Part shown: piece after piece, positions 35,206-44,500 of the stretch
Layout of the letters: every line of letters starts with the position of its first letter
Numbering within the stretch: the first letter of the stretch is position 1
NCBI RefSeq assembly: GCF_946482605.1
Contig: NZ_CAMLSE010000014.1
Span: 1 to 64,000 of the forward strand
Length of the DNA stretch: 64,000 nt
Direction of reading: 5' to 3'
DNA from: an uncultured Dyadobacter sp.
Lineage (GTDB): Bacteria; Bacteroidota; Bacteroidia; Cytophagales; Spirosomataceae
Program-made: the position numbers and the translations under genes
The notes under the pieces: generated by a model
The model's input: only the letters and a program-made list of their open reading frames with translations
Databases searched by the model: none
What the model was told of the DNA's origin: nothing

Positions 35206-36090
35206 TTAATGCGTGATCTGACGCTTGAAAAACCTCCACGACTCTTCAAAAACATCCATATCCGTCAGAAACTCGTGCTTTCCGTTGACTACTTTCAATA
35301 GCGTCACTTCCGGCTTCCCTTTTTGTTGAAAAGTATATTTCTCCACGGTAATGTTGTTAGAGGTATCTGCATCGGGCATCGTGGACTGGGTTGGTTCACC
35401 CGTGTAGCCATCGAGCCTGGCCCAGTACCGGAACGACTCATCCGTGGAACGGACGGTCCCCAATGTAACACCGGGCGTGTTGACTGCCCCTCCGTTGTAT
35501 GGGTTTGTCTGATCAGCCGTCCCGTTGGTGATCATCACCGGGATTTTAACACCTGAGGCAGCACAATCCATGTTTTCGACCGTCGGCAGATTAGCTACCA
35601 CAGCCGACACGGCCTTGATTTTCCCCGGCATCGTCAATGCGAGTTTATAGGCCATGTGCCCGCCCCCGGAAAAGCCGGTTGCGAAAACTCGACCTTTGTC
35701 AATTTTATATTTGGAGTCAAAAAGTTTGATCAATGCCTCGAAAAAGGCTTCCTCATTGAGGTTTTCGACATTGGCGATTGCCGTGGAGGCTTTCCGGCAT
35801 TCATTCCAGTACCGCTTGTATCCGCCTGGATAAACGACGACAATATTTTCCTTTTCCGCCAACGATTCCAGCTTCGCCCCTCTTCGCGCAAAACCCATCG
35901 GCTCTCCACCCGACCCATGCATCACAAATACCAGACTGGCGCCCGGTTTCACTTTCAGAGACGGGTTAAATGCAAAGACACGATAGCGCCCGTCGATTTG
36001 CAGTGAATCGAGAACGTGCTGTGCATTGACCGTTACAGCCAGGCAAAAGAAGAGTGGGAAAAGCAGTTTTTTAAGCATTGGGAAATACAT
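35206..36090 (-). CDS. PHB-depolymerase-type esterase, secreted
   Basis: This 294-residue protein (ATG at 36090; 36078 also fits the signal peptide MLKKLLFPLFFCLAVTVNAQ) has the esterase PHB-depolymerase family pattern: SLVFVMHGSGGEPMGF, nucleophile FSGGGHMAYKLAL, KIPVMITNGTADQTN, and the C-terminal NGKHEF with the likely catalytic His. Such enzymes cleave polyhydroxyalkanoates or feruloyl and acetyl esters of plant cell-wall polysaccharide. It is one of three secreted esterase/hydrolase genes in the window (also 12903 and the membrane-bound 29696). The gene is monocistronic. Confidence 0.88.
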   Translation of the reverse strand: MYFPMLKKLLFPLFFCLAVTVNAQHVLDSLQIDGRYRVFAFNPSLKVKPGASLVFVMHGSGGEPMGFARRGAKLESLAEKENIVVVYPGGYKRYWNECRKASTAIANVENLNEEAFFEALIKLFDSKYKIDKGRVFATGFSGGGHMAYKLALTMPGKIKAVSAVVANLPTVENMDCAASGVKIPVMITNGTADQTNPYNGGAVNTPGVTLGTVRSTDESFRYWARLDGYTGEPTQSTMPDADTSNNITVEKYTFQQKGKPEVTLLKVVNGKHEFLTDMDVFEESWRFFKRQITH

Positions 36091-36158
36091 TTTTGCTAAG
36101 TAATGTGGCAAATTACATTAAAAAGCGCTTGGACGTACTTCCTGTACCCGTTGATGAT

Positions 36159-36548
36159 TCAGATTCTGCTTTCAAACATCCAGACATGGCCAAACGGGTC
36201 CATTACATCCCCCTGACGATACCCATAATCGTAATCCTGTGCCGGTGACATCACCTTCGCACCCGCCGCGACGGCGCTGTTCATGAATGCATCCACATCC
36301 CCGACAAATAACCCGATCGTGACCGTCGTACCGCCATGCCGCCCGGGACTGAATGTGGATGGCCCCCTTACTTCTTCATGTAGGTGAAAGATTGCGCCGT
36401 TAATGGACAATTCCGACACATGGATTGTGCCGTCATCATTACTAAAACGCCTCAATTCAACGGCTCCGAGACCCTGGATATAAAAATCGACATCCCTCGT
36501 ACCGTTAGGGATCCATAGTTGCGGCGCGAAGACTGGTGATTCTTCCAT
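36159..36548 (-). CDS. VOC/glyoxalase family protein
   Basis: This 129-residue single VOC domain has the C-terminal RQGDVMDPFGHVWMFESRI characteristic of glyoxalase/bleomycin-resistance-like proteins and an N-terminal LWIPNGTRDVDFYIQGLGA. It is more distant from the two PhnB-type VOC proteins (20071, 27784) than they are from each other. No substrate is suggested. Stand-alone gene, 68 bases from the esterase stop. Confidence 0.9.
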   Translation of the reverse strand: MEESPVFAPQLWIPNGTRDVDFYIQGLGAVELRRFSNDDGTIHVSELSINGAIFHLHEEVRGPSTFSPGRHGGTTVTIGLFVGDVDAFMNSAVAAGAKVMSPAQDYDYGYRQGDVMDPFGHVWMFESRI

Positions 36549-36634
36549 GACAGATTCCTGGCTTAGTGAAACTTGGGATGCAATTTAACGAAACCGGATC
36601 AAAACAACTCATTATCAATACAATGCCAACAAAT

Positions 36635-37240
36635 CTACCGTCTCAGCATTTTATCAATAGACCGCAAAATGGCTTCTCGATTTTTTGCAGCCTTGATGAA
36701 GTGCGGCAGCTTTTCGACCATCGTGGTCCGGTTGGGCACCTGCCGCTCCCGGAGTTTTGCTGTGACATAATTCCTGATTTCCAGCAAATGTTCCTTGTTA
36801 TGCGCCCATAATGTATCCCCTTTGACATTAGCCTGAAACCACAACGGCAAATTGAAAACCGGGTCGGCGATCTTGAACGTCCCCGGGTATTTCAGGCGTG
36901 TTAGCGTATGCGCGGGTGTGTAAGCCTGCACGTCGTGACAATGCGGACAGGAGTATTTCAAGCCGGTCAGTTTTTCTCTATTGTTAGGAATATTGATTTG
37001 AATGGACTCGCCGCAATTCCGGCATGCCTGGTTGACCGTCGCGGTGTATCGAATGCGCTCGTCGGCCATTTCCAGGTAATTACAATTAGAACAAATCAGC
37101 TTGTCCTGGCTAGTATCGGTCGACTGACGGGTCATGACCAGTGCCGCACCGGCACACCTGGGGCATTCCACCTGAAATTCGTTCAGATAATGATAGCGCG
37201 TCGTAGGCGGACCTACATATCTGTCTCCTTTTTCTTCCAT
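36635..37240 (-). CDS. Zinc-ribbon-containing protein, unknown function
   Basis: This 201-residue protein has four CxxC pairs in the N-terminal 100 residues: CPRC, CSNC, CRNC and CPHC. They suggest two zinc-binding ribbons. The C-terminal half is helical and basic (KLRERQVPNRTTMVEKL and a tail KMLRR). Proteins like this in Bacteroidota are often annotated by similarity to PriA-type zinc ribbons, which is not convincing here. It could bind nucleic acid, given the charge, but the family is not known to me. It lies 11 bases after the next gene (37252) on the same strand, so the two are probably cotranscribed. Confidence 0.75.
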   Translation of the reverse strand: MEEKGDRYVGPPTTRYHYLNEFQVECPRCAGAALVMTRQSTDTSQDKLICSNCNYLEMADERIRYTATVNQACRNCGESIQINIPNNREKLTGLKYSCPHCHDVQAYTPAHTLTRLKYPGTFKIADPVFNLPLWFQANVKGDTLWAHNKEHLLEIRNYVTAKLRERQVPNRTTMVEKLPHFIKAAKNREAILRSIDKMLRR

Positions 37241-37251
37241 GTTTCAGCCCG

Positions 37252-37854
37252 CTATTTCCTGATCGTAATTTCCGGAATGGATACTTTTGCAACCTCGCTG
37301 ATCAATGCTTTCCGATCCGCTTTCATTTTCGTAAGAAATGCATTAATGTCTTTTCCATAGGCCCGGTTGCTGAGCGCGTACAATACAATGCCTTTCTGCC
37401 CGGACTTCGCGGTGACTGCCCTGAACCTATATACGTCGTGTTCGTAAATGCTTTTTTGTTCATCCGCGGCGGTCTGGCCCAACAGGCAGTCCACTATTTT
37501 TTCTCCGGTCGCCGGATTGGATATCACTTCATAATTCACATCCAATGTCTTTTTCATCTGGTCCAGCTCGCGGAGCTTGGTACGAACGGCATCATCGACC
37601 GTAACGGCTCCGACAACAAAATCGATGGTAATCATGGATTTGTAGTTCGGAAACCCGTCTCCCGCGGTGATGTACTCGTGTTTGTAAAGCGAAGGATCGG
37701 GATGAGATGACCAGACAAGATCGTAACTCTTCTTTTGCAAAGTCAGCGGACCGGGAATTCCCAGATAATTAACGGCAGGTTTGCTCTGCCCGTAACCCTG
37801 TACCGAACCAAGCATTAAAGCCATTAAACCTGTGGTAATAAGCTGAATAGTCAT
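37252..37854 (-). CDS. Secreted protein, unknown family
   Basis: The ATG at 37854 gives 200 residues with a signal peptide (MTIQLITTGLMALMLGSVQGYGQ). The mature part has a mixed alpha/beta look, ends in a basic KKMKADRKALISEVAKVSIPEI stretch, and contains a single Cys. I do not recognise a domain. The longer frame to 37890 adds residues before the signal peptide and is rejected. The zinc-ribbon gene follows 11 bases downstream. Confidence 0.72.
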   Translation of the reverse strand: MTIQLITTGLMALMLGSVQGYGQSKPAVNYLGIPGPLTLQKKSYDLVWSSHPDPSLYKHEYITAGDGFPNYKSMITIDFVVGAVTVDDAVRTKLRELDQMKKTLDVNYEVISNPATGEKIVDCLLGQTAADEQKSIYEHDVYRFRAVTAKSGQKGIVLYALSNRAYGKDINAFLTKMKADRKALISEVAKVSIPEITIRK

Positions 37855-38043
37855 GCGCGGAAAAATTGATGATGGATAATTCTGATACAAACGCCGAAAC
37901 GGCCCGATCCGGTTTTTACGAATCGAGCCGCAAACGTATGCCGATATATCCCCAAATACAATGAATCGGCACAGGTGAATGATTTAGAGGTCGCGCCTCT
38001 GGCATATTTTGATTAAACGGCTTATTTCCAACGCATTTCAATC

Positions 38044-38547
38044 CTACGCTTTGGCCAGGAAAGTGTCCAGCTGGTCAAATGTACCGGCATAGCCCTGGTT
38101 CATGCTCTCGTTGAGTTTAACAAAAGTTTCCTCCTGCTCGGCGGTTGCATTGAGGGGCTCCGCATAGAGCGTGAGGGTTGTAACGCCGTTGCTTTCACTC
38201 AGTGTAATGCGGTTATAAATTTCCAGCGGAAAGTCGAACGGGAATGGCGAGGTAACGATATTTCCCTCGCTGTCGGTAAAAGAACTTAGAAATTCGATCG
38301 AGTCCGGGTTTTTAATGGTCTGGTAACGGAACATGGCCCACATGACCATCCCGCTGTTGTCCAGTTTGTAAAGCGTCCTGCCGCCTTCTCTGAAATCGAA
38401 ATCCTTCAATGTCAGCTGCGAGCCTTTGGGTCCCCACCATTCCGCAAAAGCTTCCTCCGAGGCGTAGGCGTTAAATACGAGTGATTGAGGGGCTTTGAAC
38501 TGACGGACGATTTTTAATTCTGCTTTTTTAGCTGTCTGGTTTTCCAT
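38044..38547 (-). CDS. SRPBCC (AHSA1-like) protein (module 2)
   Basis: This 167-residue AHSA1-like protein starts with KAELKIVRQFKAPQSLVFNAYASEEAFAEWWGPKGSQLTLKD and includes LSESNGVTTLTLYAE, in pieces. It is the second gene of an ArsR-SRPBCC operon; only one base separates the ArsR stop from the ATG. It is a paralog of the SRPBCC protein at 19059 in the first module but lacks the third hydrolase gene. Ligand unknown. Confidence 0.92.
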   Translation of the reverse strand: MENQTAKKAELKIVRQFKAPQSLVFNAYASEEAFAEWWGPKGSQLTLKDFDFREGGRTLYKLDNSGMVMWAMFRYQTIKNPDSIEFLSSFTDSEGNIVTSPFPFDFPLEIYNRITLSESNGVTTLTLYAEPLNATAEQEETFVKLNESMNQGYAGTFDQLDTFLAKA

Positions 38548-38548
38548 G

Positions 38549-38893
38549 TTATTGATTGGTTTGATTGTTGTTGTTTTGAATCCGGTCCAGATAGTGGCCG
38601 AGCGAATCGAACTGCGTATTCCAGAATTGACGATACTGGTCGATCCAATTGGAAACTTCGCTCAGGGTTTCCAGTTTAGCCTCACAATAGCGCTCCCGCC
38701 CCTCTTGCCGCACCACCACCATACCACACTCCATTAGGATTTTGATATGCTGCGAAACGGCAGGCCTGCTGATCGAGAAATTATCCGCGATCGCATTCAA
38801 ATTCATCGACTGAAAGGCGATAAGGTTGATGATCTGTCTTCGGGTAGGATCGGCAATGGCTTGAAAAACATCTCTTCTTGCTTCGATGGACAT
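38549..38893 (-). CDS. ArsR-family transcriptional repressor (module 2)
   Basis: This 114-residue winged-helix protein starts MSIEARRDVFQAIADPTRRQI, with the HTH around NAIADNFSISRPAVSQHIKIL. No metal-binding motif is seen. It is a clear paralog of the repressor at 19525. Its upstream region holds two identical palindromes that differ from those of module 1 at the second and second-last base. The ATG at 38893 is used; an upstream frame to 38917 would cross the operator. The SRPBCC gene follows directly. Confidence 0.93.
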   Translation of the reverse strand: MSIEARRDVFQAIADPTRRQIINLIAFQSMNLNAIADNFSISRPAVSQHIKILMECGMVVVRQEGRERYCEAKLETLSEVSNWIDQYRQFWNTQFDSLGHYLDRIQNNNNQTNQ

Positions 38894-38897
38894 ATGT

Positions 38898-38913
38898 GTA
38901 AGTATTTGCTTAC
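38898..38913. promoter_or_regulatory. Operator O1 of ArsR module 2
   Basis: The palindrome GTAAGTATTTGCTTAC lies 5 bases before the ArsR ATG. It is identical to O2 at 38926, and matches the module 1 operator except that the outer GC/GC becomes GT/AC. Confidence 0.7.
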
Positions 38914-38914
38914 A

Positions 38915-38945
38915 CAATATTATATGTAAGTATTTGCTTACGCAA
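38915..38945 (-). promoter_or_regulatory. Promoter of ArsR module 2 (Bacteroidota type)
   Basis: On the minus strand, TTG at 38943-38945 is followed after 20 bases by TAATATTG at 38915-38922, one mismatch from TAnnTTTG. Operators O1 and O2 flank and overlap the -7 and spacer, just as in module 1. Confidence 0.6.
38926..38941. promoter_or_regulatory. Operator O2 of ArsR module 2
   Basis: GTAAGTATTTGCTTAC is an exact copy of O1, 28 bases from it, and lies in the promoter spacer. Confidence 0.7.
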
Positions 38946-39020
38946 ATTTTTGAGCAAAAAATTTTCCTGAGCAGTAGAACTTTAAGAAATAATAGAGGAA
39001 TGTAGCGTCTCGCGAGGTAC

Positions 39021-39866
39021 TTAGGACATTACTTTTTTAGAAATCCGTTTGGCAACAGACTTTGTTTCCAGCTTCTTAATGCTGTCAACCGAGGGAAGAT
39101 CTTCCGGCATGGTGCCACCCAGTTCCTGGATAGTTTGTCTCACCTTGGCTCCGACTTCGAAATGGGTCTGGTTAGCCTTTTGTTTGCCCCGGATGTTCTC
39201 CCGTCGGAGTTTATCATCGGTCTGCGTTGCACGAAATACATTGGCTGCGAGTTCCGAACTGCCCATATGATCCAGAATATTCTGACTCTTTTTAAGCTCT
39301 TTCTTTTCCCGGATACCTTTCGCGTCCAGTCCGTTATACAAGCCCATATAACCATGATTTTGAAAAATGGCGTAGTCAATCGGTTCAATGACACCAGCGT
39401 CTTTGGCAGCATCTGCCAGCAACAAATTGTTTCTTGATAATTCTCCCCTTAAAAACAGACGTTTTTCGTCTTCCGAGTCTAGCTTTCCGTACTCCTCCAT
39501 TTGCCGGATCTCCTGCAAGCGGGTCTGAACAGCGAAGTAAGTTTGTCCTAATGCGACCACCTCCTTGGCAGGATCGGCATTCTGCACGATCAGGTAGCAG
39601 GCGTAGCGTGATAGTTTGACATTTTCTAAACTGCGATTAGCGCCTGAACCAATGACAACCATTTCGTGCAAATGCACGAAATGGTTGTCAACACTTTGGC
39701 CACTTTGCTTGCATGCTTCTTTTGCCTTCTTAATAACCGGTTTAAAATTCCGGTACTCCGTGTATTCGAGCACTTTGGCCAGGTCCCTGGCACTCCAGAA
39801 TTCATTTCCCTCGTCATCAGTCTTTTTGATTTGCTCAAAAAGTGAGGGGCTTTGCGATGTGTTCAT
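39021..39866 (-). CDS. dinD: DinD-like DNA damage-inducible protein
   Basis: This 281-residue protein has the DinD pattern: SLFEQIKKTDDEGNEFWSARDLAKVLEYTEYRNF with its BRO-N/KilA-like start, then VVIGSGANRSLENVKLSRYACYLIVQNADPAKEVVALGQTYFA, and the C-terminal ELAANVFRATQTDDKLRRENI, in pieces. E. coli DinD is LexA-regulated and inhibits RecA strand exchange. The gene is divergent from imuB, sharing a 171-base intergenic region. That fits joint control by DNA damage. The ATG at 39866 gives the usual N-terminus MNTSQSPS. Confidence 0.9.
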   Translation of the reverse strand: MNTSQSPSLFEQIKKTDDEGNEFWSARDLAKVLEYTEYRNFKPVIKKAKEACKQSGQSVDNHFVHLHEMVVIGSGANRSLENVKLSRYACYLIVQNADPAKEVVALGQTYFAVQTRLQEIRQMEEYGKLDSEDEKRLFLRGELSRNNLLLADAAKDAGVIEPIDYAIFQNHGYMGLYNGLDAKGIREKKELKKSQNILDHMGSSELAANVFRATQTDDKLRRENIRGKQKANQTHFEVGAKVRQTIQELGGTMPEDLPSVDSIKKLETKSVAKRISKKVMS

Positions 39867-40037
39867 AAATGTTTTTTTAAAGTGTGTTAGAATAATTGAT
39901 GGACTAAAACAAAGTAATACAAAAGCTGGCATCAATCAAAACAAATTGATATTATTGTAATCATATTGAAGATATTTAAAATATCAACGATAAGTAAACA
40001 AATTCATCAACAAGCGATTACATAATGCGAGCATCCC
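39867..40037. promoter_or_regulatory. Divergent dinD / imuB control region with palindromes
   Basis: This 171-base AT-rich gap holds two tandem GAT-N9-ATC elements, GATATTATTGTAATC at 39948-39962 and GATATTTAAAATATC at 39971-39985. The second has perfect 7-bp arms. They are spaced 23 bases apart, about two helical turns. A weak dinD -7 (TTACTTTG, minus strand, 39910-39917) with a TTG after 19 bases is possible. No E. coli-type CTGT-N8-ACAG LexA box is visible. Confidence 0.5.
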
Positions 40038-41546
40038 ATGTCCAGCCGCTTTGTTTCCATATGGCTCCCCCATCTCAGCACCGACCAGCAGGTACTTACT
40101 CAGCCGGCTTTACGGGGAATGGCGTTCATCCTGGCTACACCTGTTCATGGACGAATGATCGTGCAGGCACTTAGCACAGAGGCCGGGGAGGTGGGCATTG
40201 AAAAAGGGATGGCGGTAGCGGATGCGCGTGCTATTTTTCCCTCACTCATGGTACAGGAACATTTGCCCGAACTGGCAGAAAAGGCCCTCGTCGAGCTGGC
40301 AGAATGGTGTATCCGCTATACGCCCAACGTGGCTATCGACCCGGGCGATGGACTGCTGCTGGATGCTACCGGCTGCGCTTACCTGTGGGGGGGCGAACGC
40401 GAGTACATCCGGGCGATCGTTACGCGTATCCGCGACTTGGGTTACCACGTTCGTGCTGCCATAGCGGACACCATCGGCGCTGCCTGGGCCCATGCACATT
40501 ATGGCAAGTCTGTCAGCATCATCCAACCCGGCGATGCCCTGCATGCATTACTCCCGCTACCGCCCGTTGCGTTACGGCTGGAACCCGATGTGCTGGATAA
40601 AATGCAAAAACTGGGCTTCTACCAGATCCGTAATTTCATTCACATACCTGCACGCGTATTAAGAAGGAGGTTTGGCAAGGAGCTGATCCGCCGGATGGAG
40701 CAGGCGCTGGGCCATGTACAGGAGTTTATCCAAACCATTCAGCCGGTGGTTCCCTACCAGGAGCGGCTTCCCTGCCTGGAACCGATCGTCGCAGCAGCAG
40801 GCATTGAAATAGCCTTACAAAAGCTTCTGGAAAACCTCTGCGCCCGATTGAACAGGGAAGGAAAAGGACTACGGAGCGCCATCCTGAAATGTTACCGCGT
40901 AGACGGCCAGACCCGGCAGATCGACATTGTAACCAACCGCGCGTCCCGGCACGTCAACCACTTGTTCAGGCTTCTTGAACTGAAAATCAAAACCATAGCA
41001 CCCGGCTTCGGCATTGAGCTGTTTGTACTGGAAGCTCCGGAAGTGGAAGATATTGCCATCACCCAGGAGGCTATTTGGGACAAGACAGGCGGTTTTGGCA
41101 ACGCTGCAATCAGTGAGCTCCTCGATACCCTTACCGGGCGCGTCGGCCAGGAAATCATTCAGAGATACCTGCCCGATGAACATCACTGGCCGGAGCGATC
41201 GGTCAAAAAGGTGGCATCACTGGTTGAGAAGCCCCTGATTCCCTGGCGGACCGACCGTCCGAGGCCTGTGTATTTGCTTCCGGAGCCGGAAATCATCGAC
41301 GTAACGGCCCTGGTTCCGGACTACCCACCTGCGTCATTCCGCTACAAAGGGAGAGTACATTACATTGAAAGGGCGGATGGCCCCGAACGCATTGAGCAGG
41401 AATGGTGGCTGGAACACGGACTTTTCAGGGATTACTATTATGTAGAAGACAGGGAAGGTGCCCGCTATTGGCTCTTCCGGCTTGGACCTTATAGTGAAAA
41501 CGTGAAAGAAAAAACTGAATGGTTTATCCACGGATTCTTCGCCTGA
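40038..41546 (+). CDS. imuB: ImuB, non-catalytic Y-family polymerase-like mutasome protein
   Basis: This 502-residue protein of the Y-family polymerase superfamily is of the ImuB type. The N-terminal segment FVSIWLPHLSTDQQV replaces the catalytic DxDxFxASVE motif, and GLLLDATGCAYLWGGE replaces the second acidic motif. It should therefore be an inactive scaffold, as ImuB is elsewhere. The C-terminal ending YYYVEDREGARYWLFRLGP resembles the ImuB C-terminus that interacts with partners. It precedes dnaE2 by 41 bases and is divergent from dinD. The ATG at 40038 matches the family start MSSRFVSIW. Confidence 0.94.
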   Translation: MSSRFVSIWLPHLSTDQQVLTQPALRGMAFILATPVHGRMIVQALSTEAGEVGIEKGMAVADARAIFPSLMVQEHLPELAEKALVELAEWCIRYTPNVAIDPGDGLLLDATGCAYLWGGEREYIRAIVTRIRDLGYHVRAAIADTIGAAWAHAHYGKSVSIIQPGDALHALLPLPPVALRLEPDVLDKMQKLGFYQIRNFIHIPARVLRRRFGKELIRRMEQALGHVQEFIQTIQPVVPYQERLPCLEPIVAAAGIEIALQKLLENLCARLNREGKGLRSAILKCYRVDGQTRQIDIVTNRASRHVNHLFRLLELKIKTIAPGFGIELFVLEAPEVEDIAITQEAIWDKTGGFGNAAISELLDTLTGRVGQEIIQRYLPDEHHWPERSVKKVASLVEKPLIPWRTDRPRPVYLLPEPEIIDVTALVPDYPPASFRYKGRVHYIERADGPERIEQEWWLEHGLFRDYYYVEDREGARYWLFRLGPYSENVKEKTEWFIHGFFA

Positions 41547-41587
41547 GCATCCTGCGCATTACCTGCTACACTTCATCAACCTTCATC

Positions 41588-44500
41588 ATGGATTACACCG
41601 AATTACAAGTCACTTCCAATTTCAGCTTTCTGCGCGGAGGATCGCACCCGGAGGAGCTCGTGGAAGAGGCCGTCCGGCTGGGCTACACAGCCATTGCCAT
41701 TACGGACCGCAATACGCTGGCCGGGATTGTACGTGCGCATGCAGCGACTAAAAACAAACCCATCCGTATTATACCCGCCTGCCGTCTCGATCTGATCGAT
41801 GGTCCCAGCCTGCTCGCTTACCCTACTGACCGGGAAGCTTACAGCAGGCTTTCGGCTTTGCTTACGGAGGGGAACCTGCGTACCGAAAAAGGAAAATGCG
41901 AGCTCTACAAAACAGATGTGTACCGGTATGCCGCAGGGATGAAGTTCATCGTGCTACCACCAGCCGCATTGAACGAAGCTTTCGATTTCGATCCTGCTTT
42001 TGCCCATGCATTAAGGGAGTACCGAAAAAACCTGGGCAACAACCTGTACCTCGGTGCCACTAGGGCTTATCAAGGTGACGATTTGAAAAAACTCTACCGG
42101 CTCGATCAGCTTTCCACACGGCTCGACATTCCCCTCATAGCTACTAACGATGTGCATTATCATCACCTTCAAAGGCGCGAGTTACAGGATGTGCTCACCT
42201 GCGTACGGGAGAAATGCACGATTTATAATGCCGGTTTCCGGCTCCACGAAAACGCGGAACGCTACCTGAAACCCATTGAGGAAATGAAACGGCTTTTTTT
42301 GAAGTACCCGGAAGCCATTGAACGCACCCAGGAAATTGCGGATGCCTGCCGGTTTTCGTTGACTACTTTAAAATACGTCTACCCCGAAGAGCTGACCACC
42401 GAAGGGCGGACGCCTTTGGAAGAACTCAAATACCTGATATGCCAACGAAACAGCGAAAGATACAAGGAAGGCGTGCCGGATAAGGTTTCCTCCGCGATCG
42501 AACACGAGTTAAAGTTTATCAAGGAAATGGATTACGCACCTTATTTCCTGACTGTTTATGATATCGTACGTTTCGCCCGCGAACAAAACATCCTCTGCCA
42601 GGGCCGGGGCTCGGCTGCCAACTCTGTGATTTGTTATTGCCTGGGCATCACCTCCGTGGATCCGATGCAAATAGACCTGTTATTCGAACGTTTCATCTCT
42701 TCTTCCCGAAACGAGCCGCCGGATATCGATGTCGATTTTGAACATGAGCGGCGCGAGGAGGTAATGCAATACATTTATAATAAATACGGCCGTGACCGCG
42801 CCGGGATCGTCGCGACGGTAACGCAGGTGCATTCCAAAGGTGCTGTCCGCGATGTGGCCAAGGCTATGGGCATGTCCATGGACGCCATTAACCGCCTTTC
42901 AAGCTCGCTGTGGGAATTTACGGACGAATGGTTTGATAGCAAACGCATTTCAGATCATGGTTTTAATCCAAATGACCCGCATTTAATTAAAATCCTCGAC
43001 CTAACGAATCAGTACAAAGGGTTCCCCCGCCAGCTCGGCCAGCATACAGGCGGGTTTGTGATCACACAGGGAAAACTCTCCGATCTGTGCCCTATCCTGA
43101 ATGCGCGCATGGAAAACCGTACCTGCATTGAATGGAACAAGGATGATATCGACACATTGGGTTTTCTCAAAATTGATGTACTGGCATTGGGTATGCTCAC
43201 ATGCATCCGTAAGGCCTTTGACCTGCTGCGAAATCATTACGGTAAAGACTATGACCTCGCCACAGTCCCGACGGAAGACCCGAAAGTATACGATATGATC
43301 TGCAAGGCGGATACGATTGGCGTTTTTCAAATCGAGAGTCGTGCACAGCAATCCATGCTTCCGAGGTTAAAACCAAGATGCTTCTATGATCTGGTAATTG
43401 AAGTGGCTATTGTAAGACCAGGGCCTATCCAGGGTGACATGGTACATCCTTATCTGCGCAGGAGAAATGGAGAAGAAGACGTCGAATATCCTAATGAAGA
43501 ATTAAGGGAGATCTTGCACAAAACACTGGGGGTACCTCTTTTTCAGGAACATGCAATGAAAATAGCCATTAAAGCCGCAGGTTTTTCTGCTACCGAAGCG
43601 GATGAGCTTCGCAGAAGTATGGCCACTTTCAAATCCAAAGGTATTGTTTCCAGATTGCGGGAAAAGCTCATCACCGGCATGGTCGAGAATGGTTACGAAA
43701 AAGCCTTCGCCGAACGCATTTTCAAGCAGCTCGAAGGCTTTGGAAGCTATGGTTTCCCGGAAAGTCATGCGGCGAGTTTCGCCTTGCTGGTGTATGTTTC
43801 TTCCTACATTAAATACCACCATCCCGACGTCTTTGCCGCTGCATTGCTGAATAGCCAGCCCATGGGTTTTTATCGCCCGGCCCAGATCGTCATCGACGCG
43901 CGAAATCATGAGGTGGTAGTACGGCCGATCGATATCAACCATTCTTTTTGGGACAACACCCTTGAAAATATTCCCGATAGGCAATGCGCGCTGCGGCTCG
44001 GTTTCCGGCAGGTTAAAGGTTTGAAAGAGGAAGAAATACAACTTCTCGTAGCTGCCAGGACAAAGCCATTTACCCACATCCATCAATTGTCCGAAAGCGG
44101 CATTTCACAAACCGCATTGGAAAAACTGGCCGACGCCGACGCCTTCCGTTCCATTGGTTTCGACCGGCGGCAGGCTTTCTGGGAGGCCTCCGCATTGGGT
44201 GACCGTCCCGTCGGAGTATTTGAAGGATTGTCTTCCGCAAGCGAAACGGAACCGCAAGTCGAGCTACCGGTCATGAGCCTTTCCGAGCATGTCATCCACG
44301 ATTATGCCACCACCTCCCTTTCGCTGAAAAGGCACCCGGTCAGTTTCGTGCGTGATCAACTGCATACCTTGGGCGTGGTCCCCAGTGATTCTTTGAAAGA
44401 AATCCAGGACGGGCAGTATGTAAAAGTAGCCGGGCTGGTACTGGTCAGGCAGCGACCGGGCACTGCAAGCGGCATTTGCTTCATTACCATTGAAGACGAA

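Noticed and set aside
39867..40037. E. coli-type LexA box upstream of dinD or imuB
   Set aside because: I looked for CTGT-N8-ACAG and saw none; only AT-rich GAT-N9-ATC palindromes are present.
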